DNA of 64,000 nucleotides, from contig JAEVHH010000002.1 of assembly GCA_017607445.1 (NCBI GenBank), forward strand, positions 2,533,501 to 2,597,500, given 5' to 3'. The notes under the pieces were generated by a model that saw only the letters and a program-made list of their open reading frames with translations, did no database searches and was not told the origin of the DNA. Origin of the DNA: Histoplasma ohiense (lineage: Eukaryota; Ascomycota; Eurotiomycetes; Onygenales; Ajellomycetaceae). Position 1 is the stretch's first letter. Each line of letters opens with the position of its first letter. This document shows positions 48,901 to 59,734 of the stretch, one piece after another. A program made the translations under genes and the position numbers.

Positions 48901-49720
48901 AATCGATCTAACATTTCTTCAATGCAAGGGATTGGATATCAATCCTTTATAGTTATCTTGTTAAGGCCTCGATAATCTATGCAAAGGCGTAGAGTTCCAT
49001 TCTTTTTCTTTGTGAATACAATAGATGCAGCAGCAGGGCTCTTTGTAGAACAAACCCACTGCCATGACAGCATTTCTTCTAGATATTTGTGTAAGGCATC
49101 TAGTTCTGCTATCAAGAGATTGTATAAAGGTCCATAAGGGGGTTCCTTTCCATCTTGCAATCAAATATGATGTGATATGATGGGGTTCTCATCCAACTTG
49201 GCTGCTGCTTCAGCAGAAAAGATATCTTTAAATTCAATTAAGAGATCTTGTAGGTTTTGAGGTAAAGTAGTTTCGTTAATAGAACATAGTCGTTCCGAAG
49301 AAGATTCGGTATTGCTGTCCCAAAAGTAGAGTGGTGTTGTAGGTGTTTCTTGCATAGAACGAATAAATTCTTCTGGTTCTGTTATTTCAATCCTAGTATC
49401 TCCGATTCGATATCGCCATGATAATGCTTTCCAATCGATTAAAGGATTGATCGAGTTTCATCTAGCCCATCAGTGGCTCTATGGGTAGCATTAACAATGC
49501 CATATTGATATCCTCGTCGTCCATCAGGATATTGCACTTGAGATGGTGGTTCAATCTGTTTCCATCCTTTAGAAGTAGTGTAAGTATGAGAGATATAATT
49601 GAAATCTGCTTCAGAATCGACTAGGCATCAAATCAGCTCAGGATCATTAGAGGTGTCTAGTTGGATAGTGATGTACATGTGGAATCTACCATCTAGTCAC
49701 TTCTCATCATTCTGAGTTTC
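45975..49720 (-). pseudogene. Gypsy element 2 pol (PR-RT-RH-IN-chromodomain)
   Basis: Read on minus: protease around 49590-49640 with VDSEADFNYIS; reverse transcriptase about 48580-49170 with LRLCIDYRGLNKITIKD and the active site YLDD at 48675-48686; RNase H with TDASKDGIAGILSQ near 48200; integrase about 46720-47700 with FHPQTDGQMEHQNQTLENYLQ; and a chromodomain at about 46000-46190 (EAILNKQLHCNKEQYLVKWKGYSNTENTWEP, cited only as the region). Stops are mostly TGA. The ORF stays open for long stretches, so inactivation is more recent or milder than in element 1. Confidence 0.92.
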
Positions 49721-49771
49721 AGTGATATGAGCTATCACAGATGTGGGTTTTGGTTTGTCTGTGGTTTGAGT

Positions 49772-50623
49772 TCATTTTTCCTTCTTATTACAATTCTTAA
49801 GAAGATGACCTGCCTCCCCACAGAATAGGCAAAGATTATTATTCATGTGGTGTTGATGTTTCTCTATGGTAAGCTTTTCAGCTGAGGTTAGATTCTGTTG
49901 AGTCTTTGAAAAAGAGCTGTCAGAGGACCACTTGATTCTGTGTTTGTCATCACTCTTCTGATATCTATTTTGTGAAGAGGATTCTTGTTTGTTGTTACTC
50001 CTTCTAGCATGGCTTCTATTAATGGCTTGAATTCGAGCAACTAGTGCAATCAATTCAGCTTGATTGATAGAAGGATCATGGTGAGTTTGAATTTGATCTT
50101 GTATTGCTGATGGTAATTTAGCAAAGAATAATTGAGCAAATAGTTCTTCTATATTGATTGCTAGACCATTGTGAATCTCATTAAATCTGGAGGCAAATTG
50201 TTGAACTGGTTGATCCAGTGGTTGCTTTAATTCTTCAAAGTGAATCACTGCTGTAAAGCTGTGGTTGTGGACATCCTTCAGATCATTGTGCAGGAATTTC
50301 TTAAAGTTCTTCCATGAGAAAGATTGATTTAATCTTTCAAGCTCTCTCTCTTTAGTAGCTCAAGTAGTTTCAATTGTTTTCTGTAACCATCTCAAAGCAT
50401 AAATGATCTTGACTTCATCGGTATTGTATTGAGTTGGGTTCAACTTATATATGCGTTCGAGAGCTCTTATGAATATATGGTATTCATGTAGATTGCTGCC
50501 ATAATAGGCAGGTGGATCAGTGAGCTGAATTTTCTGCTGGTTAGCTGAGGCAGATATTGCAGGTGCTGCTAGCTCAACAACTGCTGATTGAGGAGTATTT
50601 GAGGGTGGATTGGCCTCAGACAT
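49772..50623 (-). pseudogene. Gypsy element 2 gag
   Basis: Starts MSEANPPSNTPQSAVVEL. A capsid-like region contains PPAYYGSNLHEYHIFIRALE and QPVQQFASRFNEIHNG. The zinc knuckle CLFCGEAGHLLKNC (C-x2-C-x4-H-x4-C) lies at 49790-49831. TGA near 50360 breaks the frame. Confidence 0.88.
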
Positions 50624-50675
50624 AATGATTAGAATACTCAATCCTTGAAGAGATAAGGGATTGAGTGGATCAAAC

Positions 50676-51057
50676 TGTAAGCAGTGGTATGAGGATTAGC
50701 TGCTTATATCACAAGAAGTCCTTAAGACTCTGCAAGGATTAAGTTGTAGAAGATAATACAGTAATATATTGGAGGGGATTTGGGTTAATATTGATATCAT
50801 AGAATGTAGGGGTCAAATTAAAACAGAATGATCCACTGACCTCTAGAAGATTGGGCCAGCTGCTATCTATATACACAGTATTGTAAACAGATTGAACTTG
50901 CTATGATGTAGATGGTGTAGTATGATGCAAGTGGCAAGATAATGCCTTGATTTCAAACCTGATATGATGTTGGTGGTGCTATGTTCGGCGATGTCATATC
51001 TTTAGGGCAATCGCCAATTTCGGCCTAGCACTGGTAACTTAGTGCGGGTTTCTTACA
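50676..51057 (-). repeat. 5' LTR of Gypsy element 2
   Basis: On plus it begins TGTAAGCAGTGG and ends GTTTCTTACA; 382 bp. Aligned without gaps to 43996-44377. Confidence 0.95.
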
Positions 51058-51062
51058 ATTAT
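51058..51062. repeat. Target-site duplication of Gypsy element 2, right copy
   Basis: ATTAT, identical to 43991-43995. Confidence 0.95.
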
Positions 51063-51763
51063 ATGAGAGAGTGTTTTCTATAGCTGAATTTAGAACTGCA
51101 GCAATCTGCTCTGATTACTTTGAAAGCTGTATCATTCTTACTGTATTAAATCAGAATATATTCCACATTAATGAATGAATTATAATGATCATATCAAAGA
51201 ACATTCATACATTCTATACTACAGATATAGCTTATACAGATGATCTGACTCTGAACTGTGAGAAGTTCTTTTATGAATATCTAGCTGTCATTAACTATTC
51301 AACTCTGTCACTATTTATACTGAGATTGAAAGTGAACACTTCTGTCATACTTCTGCATAATCTTCAGCTGTCTGAAGGGCTCTGCAATGACACAAGAATA
51401 ATTGTTCAGTGAATGACAATCTGTTTACTTGAGATGAAGATTATATTCAGTATGTATAAAAATTCAGTTTATATATTGCTATGAATTGATCTACATACTC
51501 AATCTGTTGAGATTTCATTCAGCATGATTTGTCATCAGTTTTCAGTTCATTCATGTTTTGCAATGATAATCAACAAGTCTCAGAAACAGTCTCTTTCTAC
51601 AGTTGATGTTGATTTCAGAAACTCTGTATTCTCACATAATCAGCTGTATATTGCACTCTCTTAAACTACAGATATCAGTCAGTTGACTGTTCTGCTGAAT
51701 GAAAATAATGAGAGATGTATATTAAATGAGATATATTCAGAGATTCTACAGTTTCTCAATTAA
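51063..51763 (+). pseudogene. Helitron helicase, fragment C (C-terminal)
   Basis: Continues fragment B in frame once element 2 is removed (ISVLYERVFSIAEF). The segment LRLKVNTSVILLHNLQLSEG at about 51325-51384, then LCNDTRIIV, matches the PIF1-like helicase of Helitrons. CFAMIINKSQKQSLSTVDVD and FSHNQLYIALS lie at about 51556-51663. Scattered TGA/TAA stops. The frame ends near 51763. Confidence 0.8.
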
Positions 51764-52412
51764 TTCTTCTGCTACTACTGTTTTTTCTTCTTTGTCTACA
51801 GAATATCATCTTCAGATGTTAAAATAGAGATATTTGAATATGTAAAAAAAACTGTCATTGCAAAAATTAGCACTAACTAAAAAAAAAAAAGAAAAAAGCA
51901 ATAATGCTTCACTGAGCTCATTTCACATCTCATATAATTCATACAGCTCATTCATATCATTCTCTATTTTTCAAATTTTTTAATCAGAGCTGTAATATCT
52001 GTGAAGACACTTTGTTGACTGAGTTGAATTATCTACAACAGATTTATAGTCTCATCTCACTTTCTACACAACTGTTTCATTTCTTTTTTCATATTACAGA
52101 GTCAGTATATCTTCATTCACAGCTGCAATAATTTCAGCTTTATGATTTCACTGTTACTCATCTCATCATTCTTTTCTTCATTCTTCAGAGTCACAAATAA
52201 TATCTATTTCTTTTTTATCAAATTAGACAGCTCAGTTGTTTGACTCAGTTTTATACTGACAGTTTACTTCTTCTTCTTTTCTTTTCTCTTCTTATTCTCC
52301 TCTGCAGTTGCAGAGTCAGTGGACTGCTGATTCTCTGTTATTTTCATATCAGTATATATATTTTTCATATACATTTTGCTAATGTATTTGTATGCTATAT
52401 AGAGACAATTCA

Positions 52413-53039
52413 TTACTTATCAGACTGCAAGCTGCAGTATTTGCTTAGTGAATTGTAGTAATAATTCACACAGACTCTCTTCAACATATCAGAGATCACA
52501 ATACACTCAACAAACAGATTATAATTTTTTTCACATAAACTGTATAGCAGATTAACTTTGATGTCACAGCTGTGAGCAAATACTGATTCTACATTTGTTG
52601 CTTTTTTTAGCTGAAACTTGAAATTCTTCTCATACAGTACTATATTTCTTTTGAATCTCATCTTTTGCAGTTGTGTAATGATTTTACTGTTATCTCTGAT
52701 GATTTGTTCTATCAGCAGCTGTAGTCTACATTCTGATGTTCATATATTGATGGACTGCTGACATGACTGCTGAAAGACAGATGCAGACAGACTGATGAGC
52801 TGATGAAACTGCTGAAACTGCTGAGACTGCTGAAGCTGCTGAGAGTGGAGCAGAAGCAGATTGACAGATGACATAGACTGCTGAGCTTGCTCTGCACTAT
52901 TGTTAACTGTAATTCTATCATTTCTGAGCTGTTTCTCTTCATCTTTTGACAGTTCTCTACTTATGTTCAGCCATTTTGGCTGCTTTGATTGTATTATGAA
53001 TGTTTTGAGAGTTGATAGATGTAAATTGTCACATTTCAA
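52413..53039 (-). pseudogene. Unrecognised antisense ORF at the Helitron 3' end
   Basis: About 200 codons on minus stay in one frame from 53039 to 52413 with a single TGA between two open stretches. The first part has KWLNISRELSKDEEKQLRND and then a Gln/Ser-rich tract; the second is Lys/Cys/Tyr-rich (KNFKFQLKKATNVESVFAHS). No clear ATG start was found (a TTG lies at 53039 and a TGA eight codons upstream). It could be a second Helitron gene, a captured host gene fragment, or chance. Confidence 0.35.
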
Positions 53040-53222
53040 TTTCTTGTTATTTGATTGTAATCACTATATTCTCTACATGAGCTGTCTGACATTTAATTAC
53101 ATCTCACTTAGTGCTTCTACATTAACTCTACAACACTACTACAGTGTTATTCATCTTTTTCATCTATGTGATTGTTCTCTATTGACAGCTGTAGATTACA
53201 TGGAATTCACATATACGAGTCA

Positions 53223-53322
53223 CATGCAGCTGTTGGATATCTCATTACGTTCGCCCGAGGGATTAAACGGCGCGTTTTCAAGCTGGATAAGCGAGCGCAA
53301 GCGAGCGATTGCGGCTTGTTGA
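53223..53322 (+). repeat. CpG-rich segment with hairpin, candidate Helitron 3' terminus
   Basis: The composition switches abruptly from CpG-free to CpG-rich. GCGAGCGCAAGCGAGCGA contains a repeated GCGAGCG. CGCAA..TTGCG can pair around an 8-base loop just before GGCTTG. Helitrons carry a short hairpin near their 3' end, usually followed by CTRR. CTTG here does not match CTRR exactly, so the boundary is tentative. Confidence 0.4.
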
Positions 53323-55328
53323 ATATGAAATAATAACTTATCAATATATTCCTTAATACCACTTAATTAACATGTTGAATTGGCGAATGGTCTACCAGGA
53401 TTGGTTTGTCAACTTGGCTTCTGAGCTTGCTGGGACGACTGCATCTGAGCCGCAACTAAATACTAGCATCCAACTACGAAAGACAGACGAAAAGCCACAA
53501 CTTCATAGAGGTTTTTTCCCTTCATATTTCCCCAAGGTTGTATGCAGTCAGAGGCGATGACAGCCAATACCTCACTAGCCTACCCTTTTGTTAGGCCACT
53601 CTCGAGTTACGTTTCTCTATTCATAACTGGGCCTTGCTCACGATTGCTCATGCAATGCTAAGCAGTCCCTTGTCACTTGAACGGATATGTAAGGATCACA
53701 ACGCCTTAAGTTCCCACACTATACTGAATCCATCTAGACTATTTCCATAGTGACAACTTCGGAGGTGACAGCGGTGCTACCTGGTTGTCATTACGAGATA
53801 TGGACCCTACCAGCGGCAGCTTGCCCAAGTACCCATAAACTCGGAAGCCGGGCATCTCAGTCCTGATAAAATACTACCAAGGGGTTTCAATGCTGGCAAG
53901 GTCTGCCTTTCGAGCCCTGCACTATTTGTGAAGATTTTTCTGGAGTCCAACTAACCACATAACAGAAGTCTTGAATTATAATGGGTATACCGCGTATCTT
54001 CCGTTACGCTAGGGCAGGTCACTAAATCGAACATCGGAACGATGCTCCTGCGGCTCTCGAAACGAGTCTCTACCATGGCTATGCCAAATCGCAATCGATG
54101 GCGTGGCTCGTTCTTGGGCGGGGCAGTGGGATGAGGAGTTCGGGGCTATCAACGTGTGACAGCGTCGTCGGTATTGCCCCCCCGACATGGTTCGCAAATT
54201 TCCATCGTAGGGCAACCCTAGGTCATTTTGCCAGCTTCGCGGGTGGTGTTACCCATGTTGCCTTGTCCTTCGGGGACATACTTCCCGTTTTCTTTAAATT
54301 CTTCCGCTAATAGGCTTTGGTAGTTATTATAACCTGAGTTTCTACGCGCTGTTTTGACTCCTGTTTGCTCGCTTGAATCCCCCTCGTAGCGAAAGAATAG
54401 CCTATGACTCCCTAACTATTTATGAGATGGGATTTATTAGGGCAAGAGAGCCAGATCACCACCAGCGCCACGCTGGTAGTGGAAGGGACGAGCCAATCCA
54501 AACCCCCAACAGGATTAATGTTGAGAGCGATTAGGAGATGATGCCTGAAATGGTTCCAAGTGGAGGAAAAGAACCTCCTGGCAAGCGTTGATATATTTCT
54601 GACTCGTGCCATGCTGTCCTCCCTTCGGGGCATCCTTGGATTTTCGGTGTTGATAAGTTCAAGTTCTTTGCCCCATCGACGGACACTGCTTATTCACTTG
54701 TCACGGACGCCGGAGACTTTGTACATCACGCGATTTCGTGAGAAGTGGGCTTATTTCAAGGGCCCAATTGTCTATCGCAGAAAGCAACAGGCTAGGAGAG
54801 TTTCGAGTTTCCTGGTGTCTCCTGCTATCACAGAGAGGGGGGGGTTTGACGGTATTTTCGCCGATGAGAATTTATTTTTTCTGGATGGACTTCGGAGCTC
54901 ACTGTTGGGGGTTGATATTATCGCAACCTGGTGATTAATAGTGTATTCAACTGACTCCAGCTATGATGTACTATTTAAGCTATCCAAATTTTACCTTGTT
55001 TATGCTATGCATTTTGTCCTCGATTTTATCTCCGTCGTGTAAATTTAGATGGAGAAATTTTTCGGGCCGTTGCAACTTGACTACTGCGTAGCTCAAATCC
55101 TTCCGATCCTAACTGAAATATAGTCTCCTGATCTTAAGGTGTTCGGGGCCCTAGTTTGCCGTCCCTGTACAAACTACGGAGTACATGTAAGTTGCCAGTT
55201 TATTCAACCCCCTGGAGTAGCTGGGAGGATTATGGCATTCGGGCAGATCTCTCCGTCCTGAGGCTTTCTCGGTCGATAAAGGAACGCTAACGCACTGACA
55301 AAGTTTAATATTGCCTGGGACAGTGGAG

Positions 55329-55339
55329 CTTATCTTATC
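55329..55339 (-). promoter_or_regulatory. Tandem GATA-factor site upstream of 5-oxoprolinase
   Basis: CTTATCTTATC on plus gives two overlapping GATAAG sites on minus, about 315 bp before the start codon. Such sites bind AreA/Nit2-type GATA factors in fungal nitrogen regulation. Binding here is an inference. Confidence 0.4.
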
Positions 55340-55502
55340 AGATCGGTATATCTTCCCGATCTCACTCGGACGACATAAAATGGCGATGGAAAGGGCATTT
55401 CCATTTTCTCGCGGAGCGTGGTCGGTCCTGGATCCAGACTGTGATGAGGATCTGATGATTTCTAATGGTCTATGATTGCCAAGCCGTTTTGGATGCCCTT
55501 TC

Positions 55503-55510
55503 TATATAAA
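55503..55510 (+). promoter_or_regulatory. TATA box of 5-oxoprolinase gene
   Basis: TATATAAA, 145 bp upstream of the start codon, on the coding strand. Confidence 0.55.
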
Positions 55511-55654
55511 TAGTCGGTGATTTTCTCGGTTCCAGACTCATCGCCAGCACTTCCAATTTCCTACAGCTATCATCAAGAATACAGCCGGTATAATCCCCCC
55601 TTTACATGTTTGGGTAGAATTTAAGCCCCCATCCTCCTGGACAGCCAACCGGTC

Positions 55655-58600
55655 ATGTCATCCCAACCTACCCGGCAACAGCCCCCCAGAGTCAGAATCT
55701 CAATAGATCGAGGCGGGACGTTCACTGACGTCCATGCGTCAATCCCTGGACGTAGTGATATTATCCTCAAACTTCTCTCTGTCGATCCATCAAATTACAA
55801 AGATGCCCCAACGGAAGGAATCAGACGCGTTCTAGAGATCGCCACAGGCAAAAAGATACCCCGTGGGCAGCAACTGGATCTTGCACCTATCGAATCGCTT
55901 CGGATGGGCACGACCGTCGCGACCAATGCATTGCTAGAAAGAAAGGGAGCGCGATCCGCACTGCTCATTTCGAAAGGATTTAAAGACCTTTTGGTCATCG
56001 GGAACCAGTCTCGGCCAAATATTTTCGACCTTTCCGTCGCCAAGCCTGGAGTGTTATATGAAAGGGTTATTGAGGTTGATGAGAGAGTAACCCTGAAAGG
56101 ATATGCGGAAGATCCCGATCCTCAGCCGATAGAGGAAGCGGAAGATGTCGTCAGAGGAATTACTGGAGAGTATATCCATATCCTTGTCAAGCCGGATATG
56201 AAAAAAGTCAGATCTGACCTACAATTGTTATGGGATGAAGGATATCGGTCGATAGCCGTGATGTTGCTTCATTCATATACATTTCCAGAACATGAGAAGT
56301 TAATTGGGCAAGCCGCTAGTGAGATGGGATTTTCTGTGGCTATATCTTCGGAACTGCAGCCCATGATAAAGGCAGTGCCTCGCGGTATGAGTGCCACGGC
56401 GGACGCATATTTAACCCCGATAATTAAAGAGTATGTCGACTCGATATCATCAAATTTTATCGGAGGACTTGCGTCTGGAAGCACGCGGTGCGAGTTTATG
56501 CAGTCGGATGGCGGATTGGTGGACTTCCGAAAATTTAGCGGTCTGAAGGCTATCTTGTCTGGACCAGCAGGTGGTGTGGTTGGATATGCAGAGACTTCCT
56601 GGGATGACGACGAGCAAATTCCTGTCATAGGATTTGATATGGGTGGCACGAGTACAGATGGTATGTGTTGGCCCTACTACTTTTGTAATTCCCAATTATC
56701 CAATTTCTTTCTAAGACGACTTCATTATAGTATCCCGGTACTCGGGAGTCTACGACCACGTCTTCGAAACCACAATTGCCGGAATTTCCATTCAATCCCC
56801 CCAACTAGACATCAACACCGTCGCGGCCGGGGGCGGCTCGATTCTTTTCTGGAGGAACGGTCTTTTTGTCGTGGGACCAGAGTCGGCCTCCGCACATCCA
56901 GGGCCAGCTTGTTACCGAAAGGGTGGACCCCTGACCGTAACTGATGCCAATCTTTTCTTAGGTCGATTACTTCCAGAATATTTTCCTAAGATTTTCGGTC
57001 CAAACGAAAATGAGCCTCTTGATGTGGAAATCACTCACCAAAAGTTCACAGAATTAACAGAAAAAATTAACAGTGAACAGCGCTCAAAAGGGTGGAACGA
57101 ATTTACGCCGGAGGAAGTGGCCCTGGGATTCCTGTCAGTTGCTAACGAATCTATGTCGCGGCCAATTCGCGCATTGACAGAGGCTCGTGGATACGACACA
57201 TCTGTTCATCATCTCTCTTGTTTCGGTGGTGCTGGTGGCCAGCATGCTTGTTCTGTTGCATCTGTTCTCGGAATCTCCCGTGTTATCATCCACAAATACT
57301 CTTCAATCCTGTCAGCTTATGGGATGGCCCTCGCAGATGTAGTGCACGATGCGACGCAACCAGCATCGGAAGTTTTTAGCCAGTCGACTGAACAAGAGTT
57401 TCGTTCCAAATTGGAGGAGTTGGCTAAAACTTCCATAGCTGAGCTAGAAAGTCAAGGATTTTCACGCAATAATATCAGGCATGAAATGTATCTGAATATG
57501 CGATATGAAGGTACCAGCACGGCGCTTATGATTCTAAAAGGCGATAACTGGGACTTCGGTGCTGAGTTCAACAAACGGCATAAATTCGAATTTGGTTTCC
57601 TTTCGCCTGATAAGCGGATTCTTGTCGATGATATCCGGGTTCGGAGCATTGCATCGTCTTCGCGGCAGAAGGAGAGCAGCCCATACGCCCAGGTGAGTAT
57701 CTGGTAGATACACTCGGCCGAAGTAATCTCCTTTGCTAACTGTCTCGCAACCAGATGAAGAAAACTACTTTCAACGAAGTTTCAGCAACGGACGTCAAGG
57801 AGAGGGCAATTGTCTATTTCGGCGCAGAATACGGACGGGTCGCGACTCCCGTGCTTAAACTAGAAGAACTCTCGGAGGGCTCGCGCATCCAAGGCCCTGC
57901 TATGATCATCGACCAAACGCAAACGATAGTCCTCGTCCCTGGAGCAGTTGCAAGCATTCTGGAAAGTTGCGTGGTGATCGACCTCAAGAAGAAAGCGCCC
58001 GCGCTCGATGGGTTAGCAACCGCGTCGACAAGCACTGCTAGTATCAGTCCCATCCAATTATCAATATTCGGTAACCGGTTCATGTCCATCGCTGAGCAGA
58101 TGGGTCGAACACTGCAGAAGACTTCTGTTTCGACCAACATCAAAGAACGCCTTGACTTTTCGTGTGCACTGTTTTCACCTGATGGAGGCCTCGTGGCTAA
58201 CGCACCTCACGTCCCTGTACATTTGGGTTCGATGCAATTTGCAGTCCGATACCAGCACAAATATTGGGAGGGCAAGCTGGAGGATGGTGACGTTCTGATC
58301 TCTAACCATCCTACCTGCGGCGGGACCCATTTGCCTGATATTACGGTCATTACCCCCGTTTTTGAGAATGGTGAAATTGTGTTTTACGTCGCATCCCGTG
58401 GCCATCATGCAGATATCGGAGGGTGTCTTCCTGGTTCCATGCCCCCAACAAGCACGGAGCTATGGCAAGAAGGGGCCTCCATCGAAGCTGAAAAATTAGT
58501 TACCGGAGGACTCTTTAATGAAGCACGGATGATAGAGTTGTTATTGAAGGAGCCGGCGCAGTACCCTGGTTGCTCTGGTACCCGATGTCTCCAGGATAAT

Positions 58601-59734
58601 TTATCCGATCTCCGGGCACAGGTTGCCGCCAACCAAAAGGGCATATCACTTATCAATGGGTTAATCAAGGAATGTGGACTAGAGCGTGTGCATACATATA
58701 TGTACGCAATCCAAAGTACGGCCGAAATCGCCGTGCGGGAACTTCTCAAAACCACCGCCAGGACATTGGGCTCCACGCTTGAAGCTGTTGACCGTATGGA
58801 CGATGGAACACCGATTGCCCTGAAGATTACGATCGATGGCGAGAAGGGGGAAGCCGTGTTTGATTTTGCAGGAACGGGTTGTGAAGTTTTCGGCAATACG
58901 AACGCTCCACCAGCCATCACCCATTCGGCAATTATATACTGCATGCGTTCGTTAGTGAAATCCGATATCCCTCTGAACCAGGGATGTTTGAACCCCATTG
59001 ACATCCGAATTCCTCCCCGAACGCTGCTGTCACCTTCCAAGGGCGCTGGCGTTGTCGGAGGAAACGTGCTTACATCGCAGCGAATCACGGATGTCGTCTT
59101 GAAGGCGTTCAACGCCTGTGCTGCATCGCAAGGCTGTTGCAATAACCTCACTTTTGGAACGGGTGGCAAGACAGCAAACGCGGAACACGTCAATGGATTT
59201 GGGTACTACGAAACAATTGCCGGCGGCAGCGGAGCGGGGCCAACCTGGGATGGACAGAGCGGCGTGCACACGCACATGACTAACACGCGCATCACCGATC
59301 CAGAAGTCTTCGAGAAGCGCTACCCATGTCTCCTTCGGGAATTCTCCCTCCGAAAGGGGTCGGGGGGTCGGGGCTCACATCCTGGTGGCGACGGTGTGGT
59401 ACGCGATATTGAGTTCCTCATTCCTATCCAGTGTTCGATATTGTCCGAGCGCAGGAGTCATCAACCCTACGGCCTTCAGGGTGGAGGCCCCGGTGAATCA
59501 GGGAAGAATTTGTGGGTTAGGCGTGATAAAGCAACAGGTGATGAAATGGTGGTTAGCCTTGGAGCAAAGGCAACCGTGGCGATGAGTAGAGGCGACAGGA
59601 TCGTCGTGCACACTCCTGGTGGCGGGGCTTGGGGCAGCATGGACGAGAAAAGAAACGTGAATAGGATTGAACCTGATCAATTCTTGGCGAAGGGATCAGT
59701 TGATAGATATAGGGCGATTCAAGAAACGAATTGA
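55655..59734 (+). CDS. OXP1: 5-oxoprolinase (ATP-hydrolysing)
   Basis: Three exons (55655-56660, 56731-57692, 57755-59734) give 1315 residues, the usual size. The hydantoinase A half starts RVRISIDRGGTFTDVHAS (phosphate-binding loop) and includes MGTTVATNALLERKGAR and GFDMGGTSTDVSRYSG, the last created by splicing exon 1 to 2. The hydantoinase B half begins about residue 760 (FGNRFMSIAEQMGRTLQKTS) and contains CALFSPDGGLVANAPHVPVH, ISNHPTCGGTHLPDITVITP and SRGHHADIGG. The enzyme opens 5-oxo-L-proline to glutamate using ATP, closing the gamma-glutamyl (glutathione) cycle in the cytosol. Introns of 70 and 62 bp keep the frame; GCTAAC branch site in the second. No break is visible. Confidence 0.95.

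Larger units (their letters stand above)
43996..51057 (-). mobile_element. Gypsy element 2: Ty3/Gypsy chromovirus-type LTR retrotransposon, minus strand, inactive
   Basis: 7062 bp, two 382-bp LTRs, perfect 5-bp target duplication ATTAT. On the minus strand: gag with CCHC knuckle, protease (DSEADFNYIS), reverse transcriptase (YLDDILIY), RNase H, integrase and chromodomain. It is less mutated than element 1 but also broken by TGA codons. Unusually, about 1.6 kb separate the end of pol (45975) from the 3' LTR, and this space carries an ORF on the opposite strand (separate entry). Confidence 0.95.
33692..53322 (+). mobile_element. Degenerate Helitron carrying two nested Gypsy elements
   Basis: Rep/helicase coding sequence on the plus strand occupies 33930-35228, 41204-43995 and 51063-51763, split by two LTR elements. 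Recognised pieces: a Helitron N-terminal region (LYLSLHYVLLF across the first insertion point), the Rep catalytic region (41927-42380), PIF1-like helicase with a degraded Walker A (43394-43429), and the helicase C-terminus (51322-51663). Deleting each LTR element plus one target-site copy restores a continuous frame. Without the insertions the element is about 6.6 kb. The outer ends are uncertain: the left end is a guess at TCTCTCTTTATATTATAG (33692, preceded by A), the right end at a CpG-rich hairpin near 53322. Confidence 0.8.
53323..55654. other. Intergenic, upstream of 5-oxoprolinase
   Basis: No supported gene; ORFs at 54098-54310 and 54560-54934 have no recognisable motif. It contains a TACGGAGTA motif at 55175, a tandem GATA-type site (55329-55339) and a TATA box (55503-55510) near the oxoprolinase start. 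Confidence 0.5.

Noticed and set aside
52740..52860. CTG-CTG repeat on plus as a triplet expansion
   Set aside because: It is a short irregular low-complexity stretch (CTGCTGAAACTGCTGAGACTG) matching the Gln-rich minus ORF, not a pure repeat.
33750..53320. Use of UGA as a sense codon in the AT-rich block
   Set aside because: TGA is the dominant in-frame stop, which could suggest recoding. But flanking host genes use TGA as a stop, and the pattern is explained by CGA or TGG being mutated to TGA.
54560..54934. ORF of 124 codons upstream of 5-oxoprolinase
   Set aside because: No motif, overlapping frames are equally open, and no splice-joined extension or homologue is recognisable. Treated as chance.
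58405..59193. 262-codon ORF opposite 5-oxoprolinase
   Set aside because: Antisense shadow of the hydantoinase B domain.
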